The notes beneath the pieces are model-generated. The model worked only from the letters and a program-made list of their open reading frames with translations. It did not search any database and was not told the origin of the DNA. A stretch of 64,000 bases of DNA. It comes from Vandiemenella viatica (taxonomy: Eukaryota > Arthropoda > Insecta > Orthoptera > Morabidae). Below are positions 31,685 through 42,499 of this stretch, one piece after another. Both the position numbers and the translations under genes were made by a program. Location of the stretch: the NCBI GenBank assembly GCA_031002005.1, contig CM061921.1, positions 177,762,935 to 177,826,934 on the forward strand, given 5' to 3'. Each line of letters begins with the position of its first letter. Position 1 is the first letter of the stretch.

Positions 31685-32689
31685 AAATACTGTAGCAAAG
31701 GAATCAAAGGTCATGACCACGAGAGCCGAATATGAACTTGACCTGTGTTCCACCCTTCGGGTTTACGCTATAAAATTTCAAGAATTTATGTTGAGTTTGA
31801 AAGGAGTAAGATTGCGTGATGACAGAGATTACCTGCGAACAGAGACTACGCTCATGACTGCCTGACCAGATCTGTCTGAAATACATATTGGATCAGTACG
31901 TGACAGTAAGTGTTCGCTCTGCAAATTTTAAGAATTTCTCTTTGGTTTGAAATGAGTTAGAATGCTTAAAGACAGATACGCGTGGACATACATAAAGACT
32001 AGGTTTAAGTTTGTGACATGATTTTGATATGGTTAGGGGTCTAGAATAGATCCAGTTTTTAGAGTCAAAGGTCATGACAGATTGACCTGATCTGGCTGAT
32101 ATACGAACTTTGTTTCACCCTGAGGGTTGGTTCTGAAAACTATGAAGAAAATCTGTTGAGTCTGAAGTAACTTAGAAGTACCGGTAATAAATACAGTGGT
32201 GTCGCACAATGCAGACTAAACACAATATATTAAAAGGGTCAAAGGTTTTGACCGCGTTAGGCAATACGAACTTGATTTGTGCTTTATGCTTTGAGTTCAC
32301 TCTGCTAAATTTGAATAGATTTCTGTTCAGTTTTAAGGGAGTGAGAGTGCGTAAGGGTAGAGCATTCGCGTGGGCAGAGTCTACTCACTAGAAGTAGAGG
32401 ATCTTGCCGAAATACGTAGTGATGTTCCGATACCATCAAAGTATCGATACTTACTTAAATGAGTAGTACTCAAATTGTCTTACGATACTTACTCATATGA
32501 GTACTGCAAAAGTATCGATACTTACTCATATCGATACTTTTTTCAAATTAATTTCTGATATAAAAATATAGGTGACATGTTGCTAAATTATTTATTTTAT
32601 TTGCCTAATGTAATAAAATCAAATAACACTCAGTAAACGTTTTTATTTATTTATTAAAATTATAATAAAGCTCACATTGTAAGCAAACT

Positions 32690-33052
32690 TTGAGGTTTTG
32701 TCTTCTCTTTAAATATTTATTTATTATACATTTAACACTTTTAAATAATAAAAGTCTACTTTTGGAAGGTTTCCCAAAAAGCCAATTGTTCAAAATATTT
32801 TATAAAACAAACATTCATTTAGTACTGACGTTGCTATAACAAGATACTGTTGTGCGTATTTATATACAGACAAGGAAATATAAGTTTCATTTCTTCCCAT
32901 TCTGTAAATGCATCGCTTTTTAGAGACGTTACAGTGTTTGACAAGTAGAGAGAGACTTTGTCACTACAGTGCGTTTTCTTTTTCTTCGTGATGTTTCCAG
33001 AAGTGATATTCCTGTGAAACGATAGCTGAAGCAGCTTCTTCTTCCGATTCAC
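32690..33052 (-). pseudogene. hAT transposase C-terminal remnant
   Basis: The minus strand reads KKLLQLSFHRNITSG, then FTEWEEMKLIFPCLYIN, matching the same segment of the second copy at 55140-55600. The hAT dimerisation block that follows there (CLFSNVGETVTNKRNKLSPK) is deleted here. The TEWE..K..FP.L segment followed by SVxSER-type sequence is the usual hAT C-terminus. Only the tail of the protein exists in either copy, so both are nonautonomous. Confidence 0.65.
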
Positions 33053-33312
33053 ATGGGCTACTTAGTTGTTCATGAACTATATCTTTTAGTTATTGTGTGG
33101 GGCTGCGCGTTAGCGACCATTGGCCAGGCATAGCGAAATGCGCGCCAAGTACAGCTTTATTACAATGAAATAGGGAGCTAAAACAAACTCTTTGGGATTA
33201 GACTGCCTATTCTAAGACTGATTTTGTTTGTTTTTCAATACTACCAACCTGATGTCAGCGGGAAATTAATTTCGCAGGCGCTACTGAGTGGCGCAGCAGG
33301 GATGATGCATTT

Positions 33313-33836
33313 AGATAGATAGATAGATAGATATGTTCACTTTGATCCCATGTGAGAATAATCTCGGGGATGTGGAACAGTACATACACTTATTAGTAAT
33401 GTCAATATTACTATATAATTGATAATATTATTATATATTGACAACAAGTTAGCAACAACCCATTAGTATAACCAATATCTCCTGTAATCTACAAATACAA
33501 TCCCGAGTTAATTAATACTTATTATGTGGAACAGTGTATACACTTGTTACCAGCATCTAATAACCAGTTATTTTCTTACCAACCAGTTACCATGATACGT
33601 TTCACTGTAATTTGTGACTACATAGGTATTATAACATGTTAGTTCCTATTTATGTGGAACAGTACACACACCTATTAGCAATATCAATTATATTACCAAC
33701 AACTCATGAGCAGTCAATTACTTAAAAACCTGTTAATATGATAATTTTTCACAGCAGTTTTTGAGTGCATGCTATCCCATGTTAGTTACTATATATAAGT
33801 GAAATTTTGTAAACAGTGTAATTAGTTCATTTGTAT
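33313..33836 (-). mobile_element. Insertion with a (GATA)n end inside hAT copy 1
   Basis: The insert is absent from the sister copy at 54739-55852, so it arrived later. One end is a run of GATA repeats (33313-33333), which would be the 3' tail of a retroposon read on the minus strand. Inside, a phrase near TGTGGAACAGT recurs at 33371, 33525 and 33653 followed by ACACxTxTTA-type sequence, so the insert is made of about three degenerate units of roughly 130-155 bp. No coding frame. Identity unknown. Confidence 0.55.
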
Positions 33837-34950
33837 TTAACACTATGTGCGTTTCGATACTTTCGATTCGATACAAGTACTTTTCTTCCGATACCGAGTA
33901 AGTATCGAATTAATTGATTCGAATACGAACAGTACTCGGTATCGAAACAAAGTACTTACTCGTATTTACTTGTATCGGATCATCACTAGAAATACGTAAT
34001 GGATTTTTATATGAACCTAAGAGTTCATTCTGCAAAATATGAAGAGTGTCTGTTGACTATAAAGGGACTTGGAAGTAGTAAGGTCAAAGAGTTTGCACAG
34101 ACCGAAAATATCACACAATATAGTAAATAGTCAAAGATCATGATTGATCAATCCAATCTATCTGAAATATGAATGTTACTTGTATTTTACCCTACGGATT
34201 GAAGAATTTTTGTTGAGTCTCTTAGAAGTATAAAAACAAAGATTTTACGCTGCAGAGACTATATAGTAGATAGTAAAAGGTTCCTAGGTCATAAAAACCC
34301 GTGAGGCGATATGGCTGAATTACGAATTGTGATCTGTCCTTCACCCTTTGGGTTCACTCTGCAAAATCTGTGGAATTTATGTTGAGTCGGTAGGAAGTTA
34401 GAAAGCATCAACGATTTCGCGCGGACAGAGACTACGCACAGTGCAGGAATGGATGAAATGTCATGAATGCGTTATTTGATATGGCTGAAATACGTAATGT
34501 ACCTGTATGTGACCCTAAGGATACGCTCTGCAAATAATTAAGTATTTATCGTTAGTCTGAAGGGACGTGAAATTGGTGAAGTCAGGGATTTTTCAGAGAC
34601 AGAGACTATCGCGCAATATAGTAAAGGGTCAAAGGTCATCACCACTAAGTCCAACCTCGCTGATATGTACACATTACCTACATTTCACTCTAAGGTTTCT
34701 CTCATCATAATTTGAAGAATTTAGTTTAGTTTGAAGGGAGTTGGAATGAGTAAATACAGATTTGCGCGAGCAGACACGGTCAATAAATAAAGTATAGGGA
34801 TCAAAGATCGTGGTCTCTTGATCGGATCTGGCTAAAATATGAACTTGAACTAAGGGTTTGCTTTTAAAAATTTGAAGAATTTCTGCTTAATTTGAAGGGA
34901 GTTAGAGTGCGTAAATACAGATTTCCTAGGACAGGCACGGGGTCATTAAC

Positions 34951-35463
34951 TAAGAGATTATTGATATTGACATTATTAATTACTAAAACCCACTGTTAAT
35001 TATTAAAATCCATTATCGTTATTTGCACAAATAGCGTTATTTGTCATACAGCAGGCTGAACTTAGTACAGCTCATACCAATCTGTAAGGCAAAGTTTATT
35101 CACATAGGTAGTCATGACGTCACAACGCTTCTTAGGGAAGATTCTAGCCAGTACCACTCACCAAATTTGACAATTACTATCAGACGATGGTTACATTTGG
35201 CGTAGACATGCTTCTAGGAGGTATTAACAACTGACGTGTTTAATTCACACAATAACAGCGGTCACGTCAAATTTGTGAACGTCGCTGGCATCGCATCTCC
35301 GACATTACACTGGGATTAGCAGTTTAAGGCTTGCCACACCTGCATATATTCGGCAGAAAAACGTACACTGGTTATTTATTATATCTCAACCAACTCATTC
35401 TTTAATATAAAATTACACACTTTTCGCAGGCGTCATTATTGGCAAAAAATTGCACTTGTCTCT
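34951..35463. other. No gene seen
   Basis: AT-rich sequence between the satellite array and a SINE. I see no family-like frame or repeat pair. Confidence 0.4.
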
Positions 35464-35714
35464 TTTTTTGTTTTTGTTTTACGTATGGCTTTACGCCTCA
35501 TCAACGTCGAGATTATTAGAGGCGGGATGGGACTAGGGACAAGGAACGGGAAGGAATCCAGCCGTGGCCTTTTGAAGGAAGCTTCCCGGCATTCGCCTGG
35601 AGTGATTTGGGGAAATCATGGAAAACCCAAATCTGGATGCCCGGATGGGGATTCGAGCAGGCGTCCTCCCAAATGCGAGGACAGAACATTATCCGTTCAC
35701 CCCTCACGCTCGGT
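35464..35714 (-). mobile_element. SINE copy D
   Basis: Minus-strand member of the family at 1224. The head is near 35714 (ACCGAGCGTGAGGGGTGAA), the body includes CATCCGGGCATCCAGATTTG, the conserved 3' section is at about 35495-35530, and the (A/C)-rich tail is seen as T-rich sequence at 35464-35480. The B box is partly mutated (CTCGAATCCCC, against TTCGAATCCCC in copy B). Confidence 0.85.
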
Positions 35715-35715
35715 C

Positions 35716-35944
35716 CAACACAAACCTTAACAATCCAACTATCTCGTTATCTTTCTTGTTTTCAGTCGCTTTCACTCTCACTCTCTCTCTCTCATACACA
35801 CTTGAACAGACATCCGCCAATATACATTAACACACAAAGAGACACTATCTAAAAACACCACCAAACATAGGCACTAACTCACTCCATAATGCACACGGAA
35901 CCACACACATTCAGATATTCGCGACCGTAAACACACAACCACAA

Positions 35945-35994
<50 letters not shown>

Positions 35995-36430
35995 ATTACA
36001 CAAATTTGAAGGTAATGCTACCATACGCAGACAACATCCACCAACATAATCAACACACACATACCACTCACCAATACGCACACAACATGCCACACACAAC
36101 ATTCATCCGCACATGTAAACACACATAAACTCTATATTGCTTACCAACATACAATCACTAAGTTATTCAATCAGTCTCCCACCTAAACACTAAACAATAT
36201 ACACTCGGGTATCACACAAACACACAGAGAAGGTAACTCAATCACTCACAAGTCCTCACCAATCAACCAACTCTGTCTCACACACGCACCCACTCATGCA
36301 TACACAGTAACACAAACACACACAGTTATACATTATCATACATATAAATACGCAACCATATACATTCTTTCCCCAACGCATATCTACACAGACACTCCAC
36401 TAATAAACAAAACGTGCACTAAAATACATT
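35716..36430. repeat. CA-rich simple-sequence region
   Basis: A long stretch strongly biased to C and A on the plus strand, with dozens of ACACA phrases. It includes a pure (AC)n run at 35946-35992 and a (TC)n run at about 35776-35793. Open frames here are artefacts of composition. Confidence 0.85.
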
Positions 36431-36599
36431 ACGAAAGAATTTCTGACTTGGAACACGGTAGAAGTTAGTATGTAAAAAATGTTACTTTTGTCAATTTATT
36501 ATTGTTTCATCCTGTTAGCTGCAACCTTTGTGTCCTAAACACCGTAGTCATCATATATGTACATCAGGTATTTCGTCCAGAGCGATATTGTCAATGAAG

Positions 36600-37450
36600 T
36601 GTTTAACAGAGTTAACATGTTCACTACTTACAGCCAAATCTTATATGGTACTAGCACCAAAGCCCGTCAAAAATCACGGGTTTAACGAAATGTTATGGTA
36701 ATTTATTTCTCTGCATTTTACTTAACTAAAAAGAAATGTCACAAAATAAAGCTAATTATATTTATCGTCCCTTGTGCTGTAAAAGAAGCTTCAGTTGTCA
36801 ACTTGGTCCAGGTTGCATTACAGCCTAACCCCAACTCCGCAAATATTGCCTCTAGAAAAGCAAAGCTTCAATCACACGCGAATTAATACATTCCCTGTAA
36901 GGCATGTCAGTGTCACCATGCATCGCTATATAAACTTGATCCCAAATCTTTCTTATTACATGTGATGAAGATCGATGTTTTAACGGCTGACAAATCCGCT
37001 GAAATTATTACCAGTGAAAACGAAGTATGCTGAAAATAAATCTTAACAACTTACGCTACGACACGTAATATTTAATTATGGTTTAGGGCACATAGATCGC
37101 GATCAATCTGGAACTTCTTTCGTTCCAACCATGTAATAATTTCAATTAAAAACAAACTGCTACTTAATATGCCAATTTAAACGAAATACATACTTTTCTT
37201 TCAGTGTTCCGACAGTTAATTTCTTAGCAATTGCTTAACTAAATAGAATTGTTATAAAATAAAATTCAATGTAATTCCTCGTGCCTTGCGCTGTAACAAA
37301 AAGTTTTCGTTTCCATCCGGGTCCAGGTTGCATTTCAACTTAACCACATTCTACTCTATTCTTGCCGCCAGAAAAACAATATTTCAATCTCACGCATATT
37401 AATACATGTACTGTATTGCATTCTAGTGGCAATAATGCATCGCTATATAA
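36600..37450 (+). repeat. Two direct repeats of about 520 bp
   Basis: Units begin near 36690 and 37212. Shared phrases in order include GTCACAAAATAAA / GTTATAAAATAAA, CCTTGTGCTGTAA / CCTTGCGCTGTAA, GGTCCAGGTTGCATT, AATTAATACATTCCCTGTA / ATTAATACATGTACTGTA and ATGCATCGCTATATAAA (36918 and 37434). Fragments of the same sequence recur at about 39800 and 40510, so the repeated family continues on both sides of the P-like element. No protein was recognised. Confidence 0.6.
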
Positions 37451-38035
37451 ATTTGGGCTCTAGCGTAATCACTGGGACTCATAAAGGAATTGTCCTTTTG
37501 GTCAGAAAATTGTTACACACGTTGGATAGATTATATTGTTTAATGTGTGTTGCTCTTGGTGCTGTAAAATACATACATACCTTACAAATTTCACTCAAAA
37601 AGTGCCGTAACGCGAGCGACTGAGGTAGCTATATAGTGAAGTATAATGATCTTGCACACGTTCTTTGAACGATATTATTCGGGAATATGTTGCTATCACA
37701 GCCATCAAAAATATAAATATGGAACAAATTACACACAAAAAAAACTGCAACAACTTTGAACAGTTAGCGAAAGAATGAATTTAGTTTTTATAGTTGACAT
37801 GCAACCTGTACCAAAATGGCGTTTGGTTCTTGTTGTTAAAGCAAAAGTTGTTAGAAATTTGGATTTATTAAACATTTTAATTATCATGATTTTCGAGCAG
37901 AATCATTAGCAGCGCCTGTGGATAGGTTGGAATGTAGCCTGGACCAGAATGAACATAGACGCTTCCTTTTTGTAGCTTAATGGACTTTGTTTTAATTACA
38001 AAGTCGGTTTGATTTTCATCCTTGTTGGTCAATCA
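37451..38035. other. Unassigned sequence left of the P-like element
   Basis: The segment at about 37585-37615 (TTCACTCAAAAAGTGCCGTAA) is an inverted match to 39840-39870 (TTACGGCAGTTTTCGAGTGA), so the two sides of the P-like element carry related, oppositely oriented sequence. No coding frame. Confidence 0.4.
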
Positions 38036-38218
38036 CATGGAAGAAGGAAATATATGCAGACGACGCAAGAGACCTTCACGACGCATTGAAGTGAAGCCGG
38101 GCGGAGGAGGAGTGGGGGGGGGGGGGGGGGTGGGGGGGCATGGCCGCTTCCATACAGACATGGGGAATATGTACAAAAACCTCAAGGGGACTCCACGATA
38201 AACGTGACGCCGCAATCT

Positions 38219-38615
38219 GATGATGGATTATTATGTAACTCGATGAGACAAATAAAAAATGAGGAATAACATTTTTTGATATCTTGCTTAGTTTTCGAGA
38301 TATTCTGTCTCAAATGTGAAATGTTTTTGGTTGAAATTCAGAAGAAAAAATTTGCCAAAGTCAAATTTGATGACGGATTATAATTTAAAAAGACGAGACA
38401 GATAAAAAATAAAGAATAAAAATTTTCGATATCTCGCCTAGTTTTCGAGATATACTGTATCAAAAGTGAGGTGTCTTGAGTTGAAATGCAGAAGAAAAAC
38501 TTCACAAAGGTCAGATTTAATGATCGATTCTTATGAAACACGACGAGACAAATTTCAAATAAAGAATACAATTTTTCGATATCTTACTTAGTATTCTGGA
38601 TATACTGGGATTGGG
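38219..38615 (+). repeat. 150-bp tandem repeats inside the P-like element
   Basis: About 2.6 units start at 38219, 38369 and 38519. Each holds a palindromic hairpin: ATATCTCG/CGAGATAT (38429-38436 with 38446-38453) separated by CCTAGTTTT. The second element copy has the same units at about 51935-52190. Such subterminal repeats often bind transposase, but that is inference. Confidence 0.75.
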
Positions 38616-39349
38616 TTGATATACTGCCTGGACTAAAAACTAATTCTGCCAAAGCCACAATGAATTACATCGTGGACATGCAAAATGGATATTTCAGTTG
38701 TTTTTACTACCACTTGTGGTTAGGTTGAAATGAGGCCTAGACCAGAATAAAAATAGTTATTTTGTTACCATACATCGTAAGCTTAATTGGGAATAGCTAG
38801 AAGTGGAAATAGTTTCCTTCGCGATACACGTTTTGTCACTAACTTGGTTCTCATGAAATTACTAAGAGTAATAGATAAATTCTTTGTCCCTTATGGAACA
38901 ACAAAACTATTCTGGTACAGACCTAACCACAATCTCCATTAAATTGCCGCTACAGAATCAAACTATGTAGACATACCCACACACGCGTATTTGAATCGCA
39001 AACTGTATTTGCGGTAACAACATCGTTTGCTTCATCAAGATTCCTAGATTGCATAGCATAATTTAACACATTTAATTTCTTCATACTCTGTCAGTATAAA
39101 CTGCAACGTGACGAAAGAAAGCGCAATACTAAATTCACTGAATCGCGATGTAAAACACACCCCGTTAAATCTCATTTTCAACACTCGTTAAATGTGCAAA
39201 ATAGCAAGGTATGCTGATTTTCTACACTACACCAACAAATATTTGAGAACAAAGTCATCCCATTGAGAGCTATGACTAAATATTTATAGACAGGCACCGA
39301 AGTTTGCAAAACCTACCGCCCAATACAACAACGATAATTAGAATTCAAC

Positions 39350-39460
39350 TTACTTATGAAATGATATTCCAGGTTCTTTCCTCTCTTGCTTATTTGTGCA
39401 ACCGTATGCAAAACAAGATGGAATTATAAAACACTTATTCACATTAAAAAATGAAATAAT
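39350..39460 (-). pseudogene. THAP-domain first exon of a P-like transposase, copy 1
   Basis: The minus strand reads PSCFAYGCTNKQERKEPG then ISFHK. This is the opening of a THAP zinc finger, whose C-x4-C pair is visible (CFAYGC) and which binds transposon ends in P elements and THAP9. It is followed by a donor-like CATAA|GTAAGT, so this is an exon of a split gene. The methionine present in copy 2 is replaced here (ATT for ATG), so translation cannot start at the same place. The second half of the THAP motif (C-x2-H) would be in a later exon that is missing. Confidence 0.75.
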
Positions 39461-39601
39461 CACAGAATCTAACACAATGTGAACATCGCATTTGTTTGGG
39501 ATCGCAATTTCGCCGCTGCCGCCATTGCGCATGCGCGAGTGTTTAGAGCCTGCTTCACAAATTTAACGTCACTTCTCCTCCATATATTTCCTTCCTCCAT
39601 G

Positions 39602-40760
39602 GTCATTCATGCATTTCGTTGCACCTAATATTAGTATCGCTGGTGGTCGCATACGATAACAAATGACGTACTCTAATCGCTTAGTGTGTAACGTTACGGA
39701 ATTTTTTTTTATTGAAGTTTTTGCATTATGTACTCTCTTGATGGGTGTATTAGAAACATATTACTAAATAATATAATCGAAGCAACGTTTGCGTTATCAT
39801 TATGCATCGCTATTTACCTTCTCCAGTAGCTCGCCGCTTAACGTTACGGCAGTTTTCGAGTGAAGTTTGTAAGGATGGATATATTTTACAACTCTGAGAG
39901 TAAAATATATTAAATAACTTCACCCAACGAACGTGTGCAACAGTTTTCAGACCAAAACGACAATTCCTTGTTGAGTCCCAGCGATTGCGCAACTACCTAA
40001 ATTTCATCAAAAATCTTCAACAAAAAAAGAAAGGTGTAAAACCTTTCTTTTTTGTTATCCGCGATTACCGATATTACAACGTTTGAAAGCTGTCATAGTT
40101 ACATGTTGCGGAAATAATAGCCTCAGAAATATTACTCGGTGACTGCAAAGAAGATTAAAGTAAATGTTATAAACAAACATAATGCCACGTAATATTTGTT
40201 TTAATTGTAGCGTAGGCTCCACATTTCGCCATCAGTGTGCAACTCCGTTCAAACGATTTAATAATTTAAATAATAGGGCACAATTAAAATTCTTTTTAAA
40301 AAAACTTAATTATTCATGCCCTCTGTTGTAGCGTCAAATGCCAGTTGTAATTCTGACCCATGCTAAGTAACAATCTAATCAGAGCTTTCGGTAACATTGA
40401 TGTTCGAAATTTAAAACTTTTATCTTACATATATATGTCAAATAATTTAAGAAATACTTCTATTTATCAAAAGAATAATATGTAAATATAAGCATCTAAT
40501 GATTGATATGACGATTTAAACGTAATACATACTTTTTTCAGTGTTATGTCAGTTAATTTATTCGCGGATGTTTAAAATTTTTATTAAATAACGTGCATAA
40601 CCAAGAATAATGGCGTAAAGCGTGACGTAATTGCGCGACGTCATAGAGTGACGTCAAGACGTAACAGGTGACGTGAAACATGACAGACTTGCTTATTATA
40701 TGTATAGATTAACGTTAAACTACCGCATTCTCCTCACGTCAGCCATGCAGTGTGTAACTG
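39602..40760. other. Repeated, non-coding sequence right of P-like copy 1
   Basis: Two diverged direct units of about 150 bp begin near 39689 and 39839 (AACGTTACGG..TGAAGTTT). A perfect hairpin lies at about 40023-40053. Fragments of the 36600-37450 repeat recur near 39800 and 40510-40560. No coding region was recognised. Confidence 0.5.
40023..40053. repeat. Strong short hairpin
   Basis: The arms AAAAAAGAAAGGT and ACCTTTCTTTTTT are complementary around GTAAA. No retroelement end or gene was recognised next to it. Confidence 0.6.
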
Positions 40761-42499
40761 TATGTCAAAATTTTCCATTTGAAACTAAATGGGTGCATTT
40801 ATTATAAACGGAAGCCGTCATATAATTATTTACAAATCTTATAATGCTGTTAGATCCTTTGGGAAGTATACTACATTCAAAATTAGATGTACCAATGGTC
40901 TGGAAATCGTTGTCCGTCAGTGAATTGATTGCCAGTAAGTTGGACACAACCCTGTTGCGTAAGTTGTATCCACATCGTACACATAGGTCAAATGGTGAGA
41001 CACTCTGCATAAGAGATTAATTCCAATTTCGCGTACCCGTAAACTTTTCAATTTTTTTCTAACATTATGATAGAAAAATTACAATAGGCTAATAAGTGGA
41101 ATGGAAAATTTTCAGCTGGCTTAGCGAGAAGAATGCATCACTTGTACATTTCAATCCCTGGTGTAAGAAATTTGCGTCAAATTACCCTCCGTAGTTCACA
41201 AATTTTGGGATAATGCATTAAATCAATTTTCTGTCAATTGGCACTAATCTTAACTGGCATTATGGTTTTAAACAAATTTGCCTAAGTTAATGTTTCCCAC
41301 TCTAATCTCATGACAAATATGGAAGACTTAGTATTCACATAACATTATTGTCGAAGTGATCTTTGATAACTCAATGGCAACTGTTCTATACGAAAACATA
41401 ATTATTGTTTCACGTAAGTGAAATGGTCCCCTAGGATGTGTAATGTGTCAGATGAAAATCTGTATAAATAGTGAAAATATACGACATTTGCTTTTGAAAC
41501 AGAAGAGTTTTAAACGCTGTAGTCTTTGTGCACACAATATCGTGACAGTTATATCAGATCTTCACTACAGACAACTATCACATGAACTTTATAATGACAG
41601 CTATGATAAAAAAAATCCATTTTTGGGGTATGTATTATGCTTATAGATTGTGAGCTGTAATTAGTTTGGCTCATTATAGAACAAGGTCTAACCCACTCAA
41701 TGTTTATACTGTCGGGTATAACAGCAGACATACCTAAAGGCGAATAAAAGCGGATGCGGTAAGCTACTGGTATAAGTTAGTAATTGCATAGTTACAAACA
41801 TTAAAAATCTCTTCCGTATATGCTTACATATTAGGCGATCCAATATGATTGGAAAATTTTCTCATTAAACAACACACATATTCTCCGACACTGTGAAATA
41901 TAAGTAACCACTGTTGTCGGAGATTAACCCTACCACATTAATTATACGTCTTTGAGCCTTTCTGCTATATTGTTCATCTTGTCAAAAAACACGAATTAAA
42001 ACTTTCAGATAAATCAGTGATTTGAGAAATATTTTTCATCGCAGTTTACAGTTTACGATGCACAGCTGTCACATGTCGGACCCTATATCAACCAGCATGC
42101 AGGTGGTTTTCTCAAACACTTCCTAAAAACTGCTGATTTTAACATGATCACCAAGTTTCTGTAGTTGTAGTCTTAATTCGACTGTACATGATCAGTGAGT
42201 AGTCTTTTATGTCAGTCAGTTTCTTTTGGTAGTTGTAAGTCATTCTGTGTTGTAATTGGAAATCAACTGTGGAAATAATACAACCCAGCATGTGACCTAT
42301 GCATTTCATTCTTCATAGTTCTATTGCGTCGTTCAGCTACCAGCGCCTTAAAATGAGTTTATGTTGAATGATCTATATATATATGTAATTAAACTGACAT
42401 CGGAAAATTTTTGTACATTTAAGATATTTAAAAAAAAATGAATTGAGGGAACTATTAATAAGTTACATAGAGGAAATTATTTTTTTTAATGTGTCTATC
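40761..42499. other. No recognised gene
   Basis: AT-rich intron sequence. An 81-codon minus-strand frame at 40765-41010 contains CVRCGYNLRNRVV but matches no family I know. No TIRs or tandem arrays were noted. Confidence 0.4.

Larger units (their letters stand above)
32417..33988 (-). mobile_element. hAT element, copy 1 (TAGTGATG ends)
   Basis: It begins TAGTGATGTTCCGATACC and ends with the complement of TAGTGATGATCCGATAC. A perfect 8-bp duplication, GAAATACG, flanks it (32409-32416 and 33989-33996). Both ends are packed with short palindromes and repeats (GTATCGATAC, GAGTACTC). A copy at 54739-55852 has the same ends in the opposite orientation. This copy has lost part of the transposase tail but gained a 520-bp insertion (33313-33836). 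Confidence 0.92.
31098..34950. repeat. Diverged satellite-like tandem repeat, ~170-bp unit
   Basis: About ten to eleven units follow one another. Each has the same order of phrases: GGTCAAAGGTCATGAC, CTGATCTGGCTGAAATACGAA, TTCACCCTTAGGGTTCGCTC, AAATTTGAAGAATTTCTGTT, GAGTTTGAAGGGAGTTAGA and ACAGAGACTACGC (idealised; each unit has many differences). Units begin near 31098, 31705, 31860, 32060, 32235, 32400, 34130, 34290, 34445, 34625 and 34798. The array is interrupted by a small inverted-repeat element (31262-31684) and by a hAT element (32417-33988). The strong divergence between units points to great age. There is no coding potential. Confidence 0.75.
38036..39601 (-). mobile_element. P-element-like transposon, copy 1
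   Basis: It begins CATGGAAGAAGGAAATATA (38036) and ends with the complement of CATGGAGGAAGGAAATATA (39601). Flanks GTCAATCA (38028-38035) and GTCATTCA (39602-39609) form an 8-bp duplication with one change. CATG ends and 8-bp duplications are typical of the P superfamily. A THAP-type zinc-finger exon lies at the right end on the minus strand. No transposase body remains, so at 1,566 bp it is nonautonomous. A second copy lies at 51774-53144 in the same orientation. Confidence 0.85.

Noticed and set aside
31098..34950. CRISPR array
   Set aside because: The repeats are long, diverged, without unique spacers, and the DNA is eukaryotic.
35716..36430. Proteins encoded in CA-rich DNA
   Set aside because: The frames consist of Thr/His or Val/Cys runs produced by the dinucleotide repeat.
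38033..38215. Proline-rich minus-strand protein
   Set aside because: The proline run reflects a poly(G) tract (38114-38138) in the P-like element, and no motif supports a gene.
40765..41010. Zinc-ribbon-like minus-strand frame with CVRCGYNLRNRVV
   Set aside because: A single CxxC is not enough and no partner cysteines follow.
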